Source: Kiritimatiellia bacterium (GTDB taxonomy: Bacteria > Verrucomicrobiota > Kiritimatiellia > SS1-B-03-39 > UBA6053). Taken from it: a stretch of 60,075 bases of DNA. Positions within the stretch are counted from its first letter, which is position 1. Every line of letters begins with the position of its first letter. The translations under genes were made by a program, and so were the position numbers. Positions 1 through 8,075 of the stretch are shown here, piece by piece. The stretch spans positions 1 through 60,075 of the forward strand of contig JAGYLC010000003.1 in NCBI GenBank assembly GCA_018401235.1, given 5' to 3'. Under the pieces are notes generated by a model. That model saw nothing but the letters and a program-made list of their open reading frames with translations. It made no database searches and was not told the origin of the DNA.

Positions 1-2
1 AC

Positions 3-1157
3 AAACTTCCGTCCTCCGTCCGGCAACAACAAGTCGATTTGTTTGCCGGGGACGGGTCTTCGGACTTGCTGATGCAGTTGCGAGCCTTGCAATGGACGGA
101 ACGTATGCGCTTCGATCGGCGGAAATGTCAGGAAATGGGGATACATGCGGGAAGTGCCCGAGAGGCAGTGCAAACGGCGGGACTTTTTCATCGCATAGGA
201 CAGAAACGCGGGACCTCACCGGGGAAAGTCCAGGATGTGTCAACCGAACTGCGCAAATGTCTGGCGGTAGCGTTTGCGGATCATTTGGCTCTGCGCAGGA
301 CGGATACCCGCCGATGTGACCTAGTGGATGGCCGGGTGGCCGAAATCGGTAAAGAGAGCATTTGCGGAGATGCGGGGTTGATGGTCGCTGCGGAAATCCG
401 GGATCCCGAGCGCGCAAAGACGCCTTTTTTGACCGGAGTCACCCGAGTGGAAATGGAGTGGCTGAATGAATTGTGGCCGGACAGTTTCGCGCCCACCCAA
501 CGGGTGGTCTACGACCAACAGGCCAAACGAGTGATTTCCGAAACCCGCACCCAATTCGGGGAACTCATTTTCGAAAATAAGCGCAGTCATGAAGTGGGCG
601 ATGACGATGCGGGACGACTGTTAATGGAAGCCGTGGATGCTGGATTCGTACCGCTCACGGGTTGGGATGCGGGTGTGGATGCCTGGATTACCCGACTGAA
701 TTGCCTGTCCGCCTGGAGACCGGATTGGGAATTGCCACCTATCACAAAAGCGGATCGGCGTACCCTGCTGGAGCATATGTTGTCCGGGTGTCGAACGAGA
801 AAGGATGTCAAAACGCTGAATGTGCGGACGCAGATCGAAGCATGGCTCTCCCCGATGCAGCGGGAGCTGGTACAGGAGCATTGTCCCACCCGCATTCGAC
901 TTCCCAACGGCCGTCAGGCCCGGGTTCGCTATGAAGAGGAAACGCCGCCCGTCGTCTCCTCCAAACTTCAGGATTTTTTGGGGATGACAGAATCACCGAA
1001 GGTGGCGGGGGGGCACGTTTCCTGCAAAGTCGAGTTGCTGGCACCTAACGGGCGTCCAGCCGCGTTGACCGAGGATTTGCAACGCTTTTGGGAAACCGGG
1101 TATCCGATGGTACGCAAAGAATTGAAAGGCCGATATCCCAAACACGAGTGGCCCTGA
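3..1157 (+). CDS. hrpB: ATP-dependent helicase HrpB, C-terminal part (5' truncated by window)
   Basis: This is the C-terminal portion of a DEAH-box helicase of the HrpB family. The frame is open to the window edge, so the TTG at 39 is only the first in-frame start-like codon and the RecA-like motor domains lie outside. Visible are a helical stretch (PSDLL-like motif SSDLLMQLRALQW) and the family's typical end, LLAPNGRPAALTEDLQRFW followed by a YPxVRKELKGRYPKHEWP terminus. HrpB proteins are usually about 800 residues, so roughly half is present. Its physiological substrate is poorly defined in most bacteria. It converges on the next gene with a gap of four bases. Confidence 0.88.
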   Translation, partial: KLPSSVRQQQVDLFAGDGSSDLLMQLRALQWTERMRFDRRKCQEMGIHAGSAREAVQTAGLFHRIGQKRGTSPGKVQDVSTELRKCLAVAFADHLALRRTDTRRCDLVDGRVAEIGKESICGDAGLMVAAEIRDPERAKTPFLTGVTRVEMEWLNELWPDSFAPTQRVVYDQQAKRVISETRTQFGELIFENKRSHEVGDDDAGRLLMEAVDAGFVPLTGWDAGVDAWITRLNCLSAWRPDWELPPITKADRRTLLEHMLSGCRTRKDVKTLNVRTQIEAWLSPMQRELVQEHCPTRIRLPNGRQARVRYEEETPPVVSSKLQDFLGMTESPKVAGGHVSCKVELLAPNGRPAALTEDLQRFWETGYPMVRKELKGRYPKHEWP

Positions 1158-1161
1158 TTCT

Positions 1162-1869
1162 TCAGGCCCAGAATTCGAATTTACCACTCCAGAGCACATA
1201 GGCTCCCAGCAGTCCGTTGGTAATGGCATGAGCGTATCCCACGGCCCAGATATCCCGGGTCTTCTTATAATAAAATCCATAGACCAGACCGCAGAGCAGG
1301 CCGGCAATCCATTGATCATGAATGCTCGCGAACAGCAGGGATGCGATCCAGATGCTTTTGGTTGAAACTGCCCCCGGGTCCACTTTGAGGAAGTTCTCTT
1401 TTTCGACCCAACGGGTCATCCAGCCCCGCCAGAAAAATTCCTCGATAAACGAAATAACCAACGCGGAACCCGCGAGGCGGGTAAGGGCAAAGAACCAGCC
1501 ATCGGTATCAGGAGCGTAGCGAACTTGCACCAGGGGAGAAGACAGCGACCAGGGCATCTGGATACCCACTGTGAGGTAGCCCCGATGAAAGCCCTCGAAG
1601 CGGGCGGCAAAATCCGTTTGCGGCGCCACCCAGAACAGAAAGACGAAAATTCCGATCAGGGTCGCCGATAGCAGATTTTTCCATTGGAAGGGTGGGTAGG
1701 ACCACTTCCACGGCTTCAAAGCCAGGAATACGATCAGGCATATGCCTGATCGTACGGCATATTTCCAGCCCGCCGGATCCCCCATCACCTGCATGAAAAA
1801 GATCCAGGCTACAAAGGGCAACACATGGGAAATCCATGCGGATGAGGGTTTGTCGGTGTGTTTGGTCAT
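1162..1869 (-). CDS. CPBP-family (CAAX protease-related) intramembrane protease
   Basis: A polytopic membrane protein of 235 residues with the glutamic intramembrane protease signature EEFFWRGWMTRW (about residues 142-153), a later SIHDQW segment and a C-terminal YAHAITN motif, which supply the conserved Glu-Glu-x3-Arg and His residues of the CPBP/ABI family. Length and N-terminal layout resemble the CAAX protease-related proteins often associated with PEP-CTERM/exosortase systems. That association is inferred, since no exosortase is in the window. It begins just downstream of the broken pilus locus on the same strand. The substrate is unknown. Confidence 0.82.
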   Translation of the reverse strand: MTKHTDKPSSAWISHVLPFVAWIFFMQVMGDPAGWKYAVRSGICLIVFLALKPWKWSYPPFQWKNLLSATLIGIFVFLFWVAPQTDFAARFEGFHRGYLTVGIQMPWSLSSPLVQVRYAPDTDGWFFALTRLAGSALVISFIEEFFWRGWMTRWVEKENFLKVDPGAVSTKSIWIASLLFASIHDQWIAGLLCGLVYGFYYKKTRDIWAVGYAHAITNGLLGAYVLWSGKFEFWA

Positions 1870-1892
1870 TTCCCTTTTATAGGGAAGGGAAC

Positions 1893-2101
1893 TTATTTCT
1901 CAAGCACGACTCCCGCCTCTCTGGCTTCTTTTTCCAAAAATGGAACTAAGTTCAGGTATAATTGCCACCGTGATGTTGCGTTCTACCAACGTGTATCCCT
2001 TGTCGCCCAGAATCACGTCCAGGGCTTCCCGCCAGTAGACATCATTTAGGTTTCCGCTCACCAGTTCGTCCAGTCCTTCCGGAATAATAATGTTCGCGCC
2101 T
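1893..2101 (-). pseudogene. Remnant of a pilus secretin (PilQ-like) N-domain
   Basis: Directly after the PilP-like gene a second frame reads ANIIIPEGLDELVSGNLNDV and then YWREALDVILGDKGYTLVERN. This is the pattern of a secretin N-domain (a 'niiip... l.l.dv.w..aLd.iL...g' motif). It opens right after a TGA in its own frame and overlaps the end of the previous gene in another frame. It stops after about 65 codons at 1900-1902. A third frame runs on to a TAA at 1893-1895 with an amphipathic helix (FLEKEAREAGVVLEK). The several hundred residues of a normal secretin barrel are absent. I read it as the truncated 5' end of pilQ; no start codon is evident. Confidence 0.6.
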
Positions 2102-2356
2102 CAAGGTCTGCCGGATACGCTCGGATTCATCCAGCGCCAACTGACGGAGTTCATTTTCTGTCAGGGGGGGAGCTTCCGGTTTGGATACAACAGGGGCGGG
2201 TTCGGTTGACTCAGAGGGCGACTGGCTATCCCGGGTTGCGGCTTTTGCGGTATCATAGTCGATGGGCCAGAATGGATCTCGCATCTCCGGGGTAGACTCC
2301 GCCAAAGCGGAAATGCCCATTCCCATTAACCAAGCGACCATTAAAAAACGTTTCAT
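2042..2356 (-). CDS. PilP-like small secreted protein (DPFWP motif)
   Basis: A 104-residue protein with a signal peptide (MKRFLMVAWLMGMGISALA) followed by MRDPFWPIDYDT, a Pro/Ser/Glu-rich linker and a charged helix. An RDPFxP motif after a signal peptide is typical of PilP-type pilotin/alignment proteins between PilO and the secretin; in Akkermansia the equivalent position is Amuc_1099. The ATG at 2356 is chosen because it overlaps the upstream gene by four bases (ATGA) and begins a good signal peptide. The last 15 or so codons are probably out of frame relative to the ancestral gene, because a secretin-like sequence continues in another frame. Confidence 0.6.
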   Translation of the reverse strand: MKRFLMVAWLMGMGISALAESTPEMRDPFWPIDYDTAKAATRDSQSPSESTEPAPVVSKPEAPPLTENELRQLALDESERIRQTLRREHYYSGRTGRTGERKPK

Positions 2357-3015
2357 AGCCCCATCTCCTCTTCCACGTGGCTTCTCACCCAGGCCAAATC
2401 TTCTTCCAAACGTAAAATCGGCCACTCCAGCAACAATGCAATGTTGTGGTTCTCTGGATTCATAGGCGCAGCCGGAATTTCCAGTTTTCCTACCGAGCAA
2501 TAGGGGTAGCACTCATGCAAGAGTGTGAGAAATTTTTTCAAATTCTCAAAACTGGTATTCAGGTTCACATCCACCGAATAGGGGATCCACATAGGAATGC
2601 TGTTCACATCCAGTTTGCCTTTATCGCGAATCGGGATATACCGGGCACCGGGATGCTCCTGAACCGTGAGTTGTAAACCCAAATCTTCACCGAGCTGGGA
2701 AATTTGTTCCAGCGCCCAAATGTACCGACTGACTTCCGGGGGCAGGTGCTCCCGATAGATCCGCATCACGGTGGATGACAGTTTCTCGGTTTCCTTTTGA
2801 ATCAGGACATGCCTTCTGAGCATGCGTTCCCCGCGACTCACTTTTAGTTCAAATTCCGCCACATTTTTTCTTCCCGCCTCCGCGGCGGCCTTCGCCGGCG
2901 CTATCAGTAAATTCGACAACACCATCAGCAGGGTAAACGTTCCACCCACCGCCAGTATCAGCAGTTGTTTTTGTTCCTTGTTCAGTTCCGAGAATGAAAC
3001 AGAGCTTTTCTCCAT
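2353..3015 (-). CDS. PilO/Amuc_1100-like inner-membrane pilus assembly protein
   Basis: From the ATG at 3015 this 220-residue protein has a short cytoplasmic N-terminus (MEKSSVSFSELNKEQ), one membrane helix (LLILAVGGTFTLLMVLSNLLI), a coiled-coil stretch and a C-terminal alpha/beta domain (PYSVDVNLNTSFENLKKFL...). This is the PilO architecture; Akkermansia Amuc_1100 occupies the same operon slot. It is the only component of the locus that looks complete. Upstream the same frame continues without a stop into PilN- and PilM-like sequence, so an additional fused product starting far upstream is possible. Role: periplasmic alignment complex of type IV pili, inferred from family and context. Confidence 0.62.
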   Translation of the reverse strand: MEKSSVSFSELNKEQKQLLILAVGGTFTLLMVLSNLLIAPAKAAAEAGRKNVAEFELKVSRGERMLRRHVLIQKETEKLSSTVMRIYREHLPPEVSRYIWALEQISQLGEDLGLQLTVQEHPGARYIPIRDKGKLDVNSIPMWIPYSVDVNLNTSFENLKKFLTLLHECYPYCSVGKLEIPAAPMNPENHNIALLLEWPILRLEEDLAWVRSHVEEEMGL

Positions 3016-3321
3016 ATTCCCAGTCAACAGGTTACGTTGATACTGTCCCAAATATCGCTCAGGGCGATCCGAGCGGATGACTCCTCGTAGAGAGAGAGTG
3101 ACCTCCCTCGATACCGGGTGAAAATTAACCGGCTTATCACCGGGATTTTGATTCCGGAGCCTCCGCATCTGCTCATCGAAATGGACACGGGTGAATTGGA
3201 TGGTTTCCAGAGATTCGGGTGTCTGATCCACCACATATTGCAAAATATCCGCCCACTCATGACGGGAACCGGACCACCCCTCCAAGGTTTGCACGCCTTT
3301 TTCCAGACGTACCTTTTGTTG
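3016..3321 (-). pseudogene. PilN C-terminal fragment fused in frame to PilM
   Basis: This frame carries a PilN-like periplasmic segment (QTLEGWSGSRHEWADILQYV, then about 80 residues ending VTLSLRGVIRSDRPERYLGQ). The usual PilN start, a short cytoplasmic tail and membrane helix, is missing. Upstream the same frame reads as the PilM actin-like domain. This suggests an in-frame deletion that removed the end of pilM and the start of pilN. Without its membrane anchor the segment is unlikely to work as PilN. The boundary is estimated to within about ten codons. Confidence 0.55.
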
Positions 3322-4216
3322 ATTCCATACCTCCACGTCCACCCCCATGATTTCGGCCAGAGTAAAGGTCCAGTAGGGGGAATAACTCAATCCCCCGGAA
3401 GCGTAGACATGCTGAATCCGACTGTTTTCGTTTCGCTCCACGAATTTGCAAGAGATCGAAATTTCCTGGGTCATGGTGCTGATGGGATCCAGCGCTTGGT
3501 CCAGCAGCGGATTTCCATCTTCAAACAATACCGTGAGCGCATCGTCCTCGTTGATGTTCAATACATCCTGAATCCGCCGTGAATATACGCGGAGCCATGA
3601 TCGAATTTACGGACCAGACGCAGCTCTCCATCCAGAAAAAAGCTGATAAACAGGGAGGAGGCCCCCGCTTCCAAATAACATACGATTCCTTCCGCCTCTT
3701 GTACCGCCGGGGTATGACTGAAACTGTTCAGGGCCGACAGGCCGGCGATCTCCATTGATACCAGACTCGGATGGTTGGAGGCAAACAAGTTGCGAACTGT
3801 TTGTACTTCCTGAGTCGGAATTCCCGCCGCGAGTACTTTGTGATCAAGTTCATCTTTGCCTTTTCCACGATGGTGTACCCCACCCGGTACTCACGACTCA
3901 GACTAAGCGATTTGGCCACCCGTTGTTGGATCGCCCTGCCATCATTCAGTTTGCTGGAGATGAACATGAAGCGAACATGAGACTCTTGTCCGGTTAAGGC
4001 GGCCGCGACATAGGGCGCACTCAATTTTTTGGGAATGTTGAGTTTGGAACTGGCGGATTCACCCTCCAACTCAAACGCAGGCATCACATCCGCATCCACC
4101 AGGCTTATTTTTCCAGCCAATGTGCGGATGCGCACAAGTTTTGTGCTGGTGGAACCAAAGTCCACGCCAAGCACGTCGGTAATTTTAGGTTGAGTTGATG
4201 AAGGTTTGGATGCCAA
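3322..4216 (-). pseudogene. pilM: pilM-like ATPase gene broken by two frameshifts
   Basis: PilM is the cytoplasmic actin-like protein of the type IV pilus alignment complex. The N-terminus (ITDVLGVDFGSTSTKLVRI) carries the phosphate-1 motif of the actin/FtsA fold. Near 3855-3865 the homologous sequence jumps to another frame (KDELDHKVLAAGIPTQEV, then SMEIAGLSALNSF and LDGELRLVRKFDHGS). Near 3570-3600 it jumps again (RRIQDVLNINEDDALTVL, then YASGGLSYSPYWTFTLAEIM, the adenosine-binding segment). After VEVWN the PilM end is missing and PilN-like sequence follows. The gene is therefore a pseudogene unless the sequence has errors. Akkermansia Amuc_1101 is the family reference. Confidence 0.75.
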
Positions 4217-4460
4217 TAGATTCTCCTGTAGGTATGTACTTTTTCCGTAATTTATGGGAAAACATCAAGACTGGATTCAATCGAAATATTACCGAGGCAT
4301 TGAAAGCCAACTGATTTTTGCGGCACTAGACTCTTGTCAATCAGCAGTTTTTTACCAATAGTCACCGGAATGGAATATGTAGACGAAGCAGCCAGCGCGT
4401 TTCCAGAGACAGGGATCCTCACAGCCCGACAGCCAGGAATGGCTATCTCACAGTTCCGCT

Positions 4461-5534
4461 TTAAAGCGGTTCCTGCATACTCAGGCAGTGCAGAGCCCCG
4501 CCCTCCAGAATGAGATCTTTACAGGGGATTCCCAGGACTTGCCTGCCCGGAAACAGCTCCGCCAGAATTCCCACCGCCTCGGCATCCGTTTTGGGTTGAT
4601 GGTAGGTCGGGACCAGCACCGCTTCGTTCAGAATCAGAAAATTCGCATAACTCGCCGGGAGTACTTCCTCCCGCCAGCCCTCCGGACGAATCGGTTCCGG
4701 ATGCGGCAGGCACACCACCTCCAGACGTTCCTGCAATTGCTCCCGGTTCTCCCGTAATACTCCATAATTAGTGTCCGATTCCCCGCAAAGGATGGTGACC
4801 ACGGTTTCGTCATTCACAAAGCGGCTCAAGGTGTCGATGTGCCCATCCGTATCATCCCCGATCAATCCCTGTTTCAACCACAGCGTCTCGGTCACCCCCA
4901 GATAGCGGGCGAAAACCGCCTCCGCTCGCTGTTTAGTCAATCCCGGATTACGATTCGGGTTCAGCCACACCGATTCTGTAGTCACCATCCGCCCCCGGCT
5001 GTTTACCTCGATCGCCCCGCCTTCTCCGACTGTCGGAAGCCGGTGACGGGTCAGGTTCCGAGCCTCGGAAATCCGCCGGGGAATCTCGTCATCCTTGTCA
5101 TACGGAAATTTGCCTCCCCAGGCGGTAAAACAAAAGTCGACCATCTCCAAATCACCTGTTGCTTTATAGGGTAGATCTAAAAAATCACCTGTTGCATTAT
5201 AAACAAACAAGGGGCCGTGATCGCGGCACCAGGCGTCATTGGTGGGCCAGTCATGAAAACGGATCACTTGAAAGTCGGCTCGGGCCTCCCGCAATCGCAG
5301 GCGGGCGGTGGATTCCCAGGCGGCCTGACAAATCAATTCAACGGGTTGAAAGCGGGTGATGGCCGCTACAAAATGTGCGTAGGCGGCCTCGGCGGTTGCG
5401 CGGATGTCCGGCCAAGTAACGGGATTCCCCGGCCAGGACAGCCAGATGGCGCGTTGGGGTTCATATTCGGCGGGTAGGCGAAGGGAGGTCATGCGCAAAT
5501 TCTTTAAAGGAAATGGCGGGGGGTTAAAGCTCAT
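4461..5534 (-). CDS. aguA: Agmatine deiminase family protein
   Basis: A 357-residue member of the agmatine/peptidyl-arginine deiminase family, which hydrolyses agmatine to N-carbamoylputrescine and ammonia. The guanidine-binding and catalytic motifs are present: PTNDAWCRDHGP (about 98-109), DDTDGHIDTLSRF (around 227-239) and a C-terminal EGGALHCLS with the nucleophilic cysteine. Length is normal for the family. The start is uncertain: an ATG 14 codons inside, at 5492, gives the more usual N-terminus MTSLRLPAEYEPQRAIWLSWP. It is divergent from the neighbouring PLP enzyme. No carbamoylputrescine amidase is adjacent, so participation in polyamine synthesis is inferred. Confidence 0.9.
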   Translation of the reverse strand: MSFNPPPFPLKNLRMTSLRLPAEYEPQRAIWLSWPGNPVTWPDIRATAEAAYAHFVAAITRFQPVELICQAAWESTARLRLREARADFQVIRFHDWPTNDAWCRDHGPLFVYNATGDFLDLPYKATGDLEMVDFCFTAWGGKFPYDKDDEIPRRISEARNLTRHRLPTVGEGGAIEVNSRGRMVTTESVWLNPNRNPGLTKQRAEAVFARYLGVTETLWLKQGLIGDDTDGHIDTLSRFVNDETVVTILCGESDTNYGVLRENREQLQERLEVVCLPHPEPIRPEGWREEVLPASYANFLILNEAVLVPTYHQPKTDAEAVGILAELFPGRQVLGIPCKDLILEGGALHCLSMQEPL

Positions 5535-5629
5535 TTCTCTTTAATTCCTGATCGATGCGATTCCTTGGATGGCGAGAGGGATCAATTTTGCCTTTTGTTT
5601 GTCGGGAGTTTTCTATAGATGATCCCTGT

Positions 5630-7171
5630 ATGTCCGAAACAACTCCATTTGCAGGGAAACTTCCGATCGTTGATGACGCTATACCCGAACGGGAATGGAT
5701 TCATAGTGTCAGCGTGACGGGACCCTACGGGATTACAGCCGCGGTGAAGGATTTCGGTGAGGTGCTGGATTGGCAGGAGCACCGCCGGGAATTGACCCGG
5801 GGATACTATCGTCTGGTCCATCCGCCCCAGGTACGCCTGTTTAAACGTCGCTTGGAGGCAGCCTATCCGGGATATACCGCGGTGCTGTTTGGGTCGGGTC
5901 CACTGGCGCAAAAGGAATGGTGTGAACTGTGTTCGATTGAGGGGCATACCCTACACACGCAGTCACATTCGGAATTGCCGAAGACACTTGAGGAGGTGGA
6001 TTGTCACCTGTTGCACCTGACTCTGGATAGCCTAACCGCCGGGGCAGCACTGGTTAGAGATCCGGAACTGGCGGAGGAACTGCACGAGCGCAATCGCCGG
6101 CGGGGCGGCTCGCTGTCCGCGCGGACAGTCACGGCGATGCTGGGAGAGGAGGCGATGGGAGAGGGGACTGCGGAACTGGAAAGGGAATGTGCGGCCACAC
6201 TTTGCGAAATGGAACATGCGGATCATTGCTTGTTTTATGCCTCCGGCATGGGAGCGGTGACCGCGGTTCTGGATCTGGTGTTGCGCTCCGAATGTCCCCG
6301 GATGCTGGTGCTGGGAAATGTGTACCGAGATACGCACCTGTTGCTGGAGGAACAGGCCTGGGCCGGCCGGGAGGTGAAAACCGATTTTCTGGACACCCAC
6401 GACCTGCGGGGCCTGCAACAACGCATCGGACATCCCGAGGTCGCCGGGGTGCTGGTGGAAACCATCACCAATCCCCTGATCGAAATACCGGATCTGCCCG
6501 AAATCGCGCGGATTTGTGCCGAAGCCGGCAAACCCTTGTTGGTGGACAGTACCATGGCGGGCCCACTGAATGCCACCCCACTCGATCTGGGTGCCACTCT
6601 GGTGATTCACAGCACCAGCAAATATCTCAGCGGCAGCAACACCCACGGGGGAGGGATTGTGCTGACCAACCAGTCCGAGTGGGCGGAACAACTGGACATC
6701 CGCCAGCAGCGTGAACTTAATCGACTGTCCCCCCTGGAATTTCCGGCTCTCCGGGAGGGTCTCTCGACGTATCCCGAACGTTTGGAGCGTTTTAACCGTA
6801 ATGGCGAAGCGCTGGCGGCGCTGCTGCGGAGTCACCCAGCTGTCGAAACCGTCTATCATGGCAATCAGGGTCGACCCGAGTGGCTCAAAGGGCTGGCGAG
6901 CGTGGTGAGTTGCGAATGCAAAAATCCCTCTCTCGACAAAGTAGGCCGTTTCTTCGACGCGCCCCTGCCGGGAGTATTCAATGCGCCCTCGCTGGGGAGT
7001 AACCAGACCCTTTTCTGCCCCTATGTATTGTTGGCGTACTACGATAAAAGCGATGCGTATTTGAAGGAGTGCAACCTGTCTAAAACCTTGTTCCGCTTCG
7101 CCGCCGGGTGTGAAGAGGATTTCGCCTTGGTGCTCAAAGGGATTTCCGACGCGCTGGACGGACTTCTGTAG
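5630..7171 (+). CDS. Cys/Met-metabolism PLP-dependent enzyme (cystathionine gamma-synthase-like)
   Basis: A PLP-dependent trans-sulfuration enzyme; the Schiff-base lysine is in VIHSTSKYLSGSNTHGGG. The cofactor-ring motif region (YASGMGAVTAVLDLVL) and the nucleotide-fold motif (LVDSTMAGPLNATPLDLGA) are clear. About 510 residues is long for this family (380-420 is usual). The extra N-terminal 130 residues include RGYYRLVHPPQVRLFKRRLE and AAYPGYTAVLFGSGPLAQ, which echo the substrate-loop and cofactor segment of the main domain and look like a degenerate partial duplication. The ATG at 5630 (MSETTPFAGKLP) is preferred; an in-frame ATG at 5555 would add 25 unlikely residues. Exact substrate not assignable. 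Confidence 0.82.
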   Translation: MSETTPFAGKLPIVDDAIPEREWIHSVSVTGPYGITAAVKDFGEVLDWQEHRRELTRGYYRLVHPPQVRLFKRRLEAAYPGYTAVLFGSGPLAQKEWCELCSIEGHTLHTQSHSELPKTLEEVDCHLLHLTLDSLTAGAALVRDPELAEELHERNRRRGGSLSARTVTAMLGEEAMGEGTAELERECAATLCEMEHADHCLFYASGMGAVTAVLDLVLRSECPRMLVLGNVYRDTHLLLEEQAWAGREVKTDFLDTHDLRGLQQRIGHPEVAGVLVETITNPLIEIPDLPEIARICAEAGKPLLVDSTMAGPLNATPLDLGATLVIHSTSKYLSGSNTHGGGIVLTNQSEWAEQLDIRQQRELNRLSPLEFPALREGLSTYPERLERFNRNGEALAALLRSHPAVETVYHGNQGRPEWLKGLASVVSCECKNPSLDKVGRFFDAPLPGVFNAPSLGSNQTLFCPYVLLAYYDKSDAYLKECNLSKTLFRFAAGCEEDFALVLKGISDALDGLL

Positions 7172-7285
7172 TAGGGCTACGCACTCGGTGCAAGGGAGGG
7201 TGGTACTGATGTTCCAACAGAGGATCATGCCGCCGTCCCGGTTTTGCCCTTTCTACCATATGGGAAGAGAAGAGGGAAAGGACCC

Positions 7286-7541
7286 CCAGACCTCAGTTTA
7301 AGAGATGAAATCCGCATTTTCACTCGCAGATACAAATGCAGGAACGGATCCAAAGTGAAGTGACTTGCCTAACATCCTTCTGCATGGGTCCGTGGGGTCC
7401 GCGCCGTCCGTGGTTGACAAAATCCGAAGCAAATAAAAACAACCGCGGACGGCACGGACTTCGCGGACACTTGCTGGTTTAAGAAGAGCATTTGAATCTG
7501 CGATGCCCATCCGCTATTTTGCCCTTCAAACTGAGGTCTGG
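7286..7541. repeat. Fold-back element with nested inverted repeats (copy 1)
   Basis: A 256-base segment bounded by CCAGACCTCAGTTT (7286-7299) and its reverse complement (7528-7541). Inside are a second inverted pair, TCGCAGATACAAATGC (7324-7339) with 7488-7503, and a third at 7388-7415 with 7441-7468, so the whole element can fold on itself. The 26 bases before it recur before another module copy at 15690. The right two-thirds (7376-7541) reappears almost unchanged, inverted, at 59909-60075. No coding sequence lies inside. It could be a MITE-like mobile element, but no target-site duplication was found. Confidence 0.8.
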
Positions 7542-7643
7542 AGCCCCGCCGAACGCATTAATTTGGGGCTGACCTACGAACAGGACGGGAAGTCGGACCT
7601 GGCCCTGCGCGAATACGAGCGCGCGGAGCGTAAGGAGTGCTGA
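7542..7643 (+). pseudogene. Fragment of a TPR-repeat protein
   Basis: Immediately after the fold-back element a frame reads SPAERINLGLTYEQDGKSDL followed by ALREYERAERKEC and a stop. This matches one tetratricopeptide repeat (LNLG-x-Y-x3-G-x4-AL-x-EYE). There is no start codon, ribosome binding site or further repeat. It appears to be the surviving piece of a larger gene, interrupted on its left by the repeat element. Confidence 0.5.
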
Positions 7644-7691
7644 TTTCATTCCGCGTTCGCGGTAGCAGCCAGCATCAGTCCCGGAAGGTTT

Positions 7692-7863
7692 GTGCAAATT
7701 TTGTCTACACCCGCTTCCATCCAATGGCTGATTCAGGAAGACACCTTTGTGGAATGGCTTCAGTTTTTCCTGTTCTTCAGTTCGGGTATATTTCTGTTTT
7801 TTTATCTGTATATCATGCATTTGAATCAGGAGATCAAAATTCGCTCTCTCCGATTTTTGAGTA
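7692..7863 (+). pseudogene. Possible fragment of a membrane protein
   Basis: Reads STPASIQWLIQEDTFVEWLQ followed by a strongly hydrophobic helix (FFLFFSSGIFLFFYLYIM) and a basic tail, then runs into simple ACTGGTCAATGGTCAGT-like repeats. A xxEDxxxEWxQ segment before a membrane helix is seen near the start of some multi-pass membrane proteins, but nothing beyond the first helix remains. Function not assignable; it may be chance. Confidence 0.25.
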
Positions 7864-7910
7864 GTCAGCAGTCAGTAGTCACTGGTCAATGGTCAGTCAG
7901 ATCGGCAGGA

Positions 7911-8075
7911 TTAGGGCGCGAGGCGGATACGGTCCCGCATAGCCTCGCGCTGACGCAGGGCGAGGTCGGCGGCGGCTTCCACAATTACGATTTCCCGGTG
8001 GGCAAGCACATACTCCCAGTACGTACTCTCCACTTCCGCGGCCAGTGCTTCCGCGAAGGCGCGGAATTCATTATT
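7911..8075 (-). pseudogene. Fragment of a TolC-like outer-membrane efflux protein
   Basis: The minus strand reads NNEFRAFAEALAAEVESTYW, then EYVLAHREIVIVEAAADLAL and RQREAMRDRIRLAP before a stop. This fits the helical repeat of TolC/OMF proteins (an 'Y-W-x-Y-V-L-A-x-E-x-L' motif followed by LA-x3-L-x7-R). Only about 55 codons remain. Its upstream end abuts the start of the DUF2071 gene on the other strand, so the two seem to have been joined by recombination. Confidence 0.5.

Noticed and set aside
4250-4460. Unlisted open frame on the minus strand (IPVSGNALAASSTYSIPVTI...)
   Set aside because: About 65 codons are open between agmatine deiminase and the pilM gene, but there is no start with a ribosome binding site and no recognised family. 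Could be a remnant; not supported enough to annotate.
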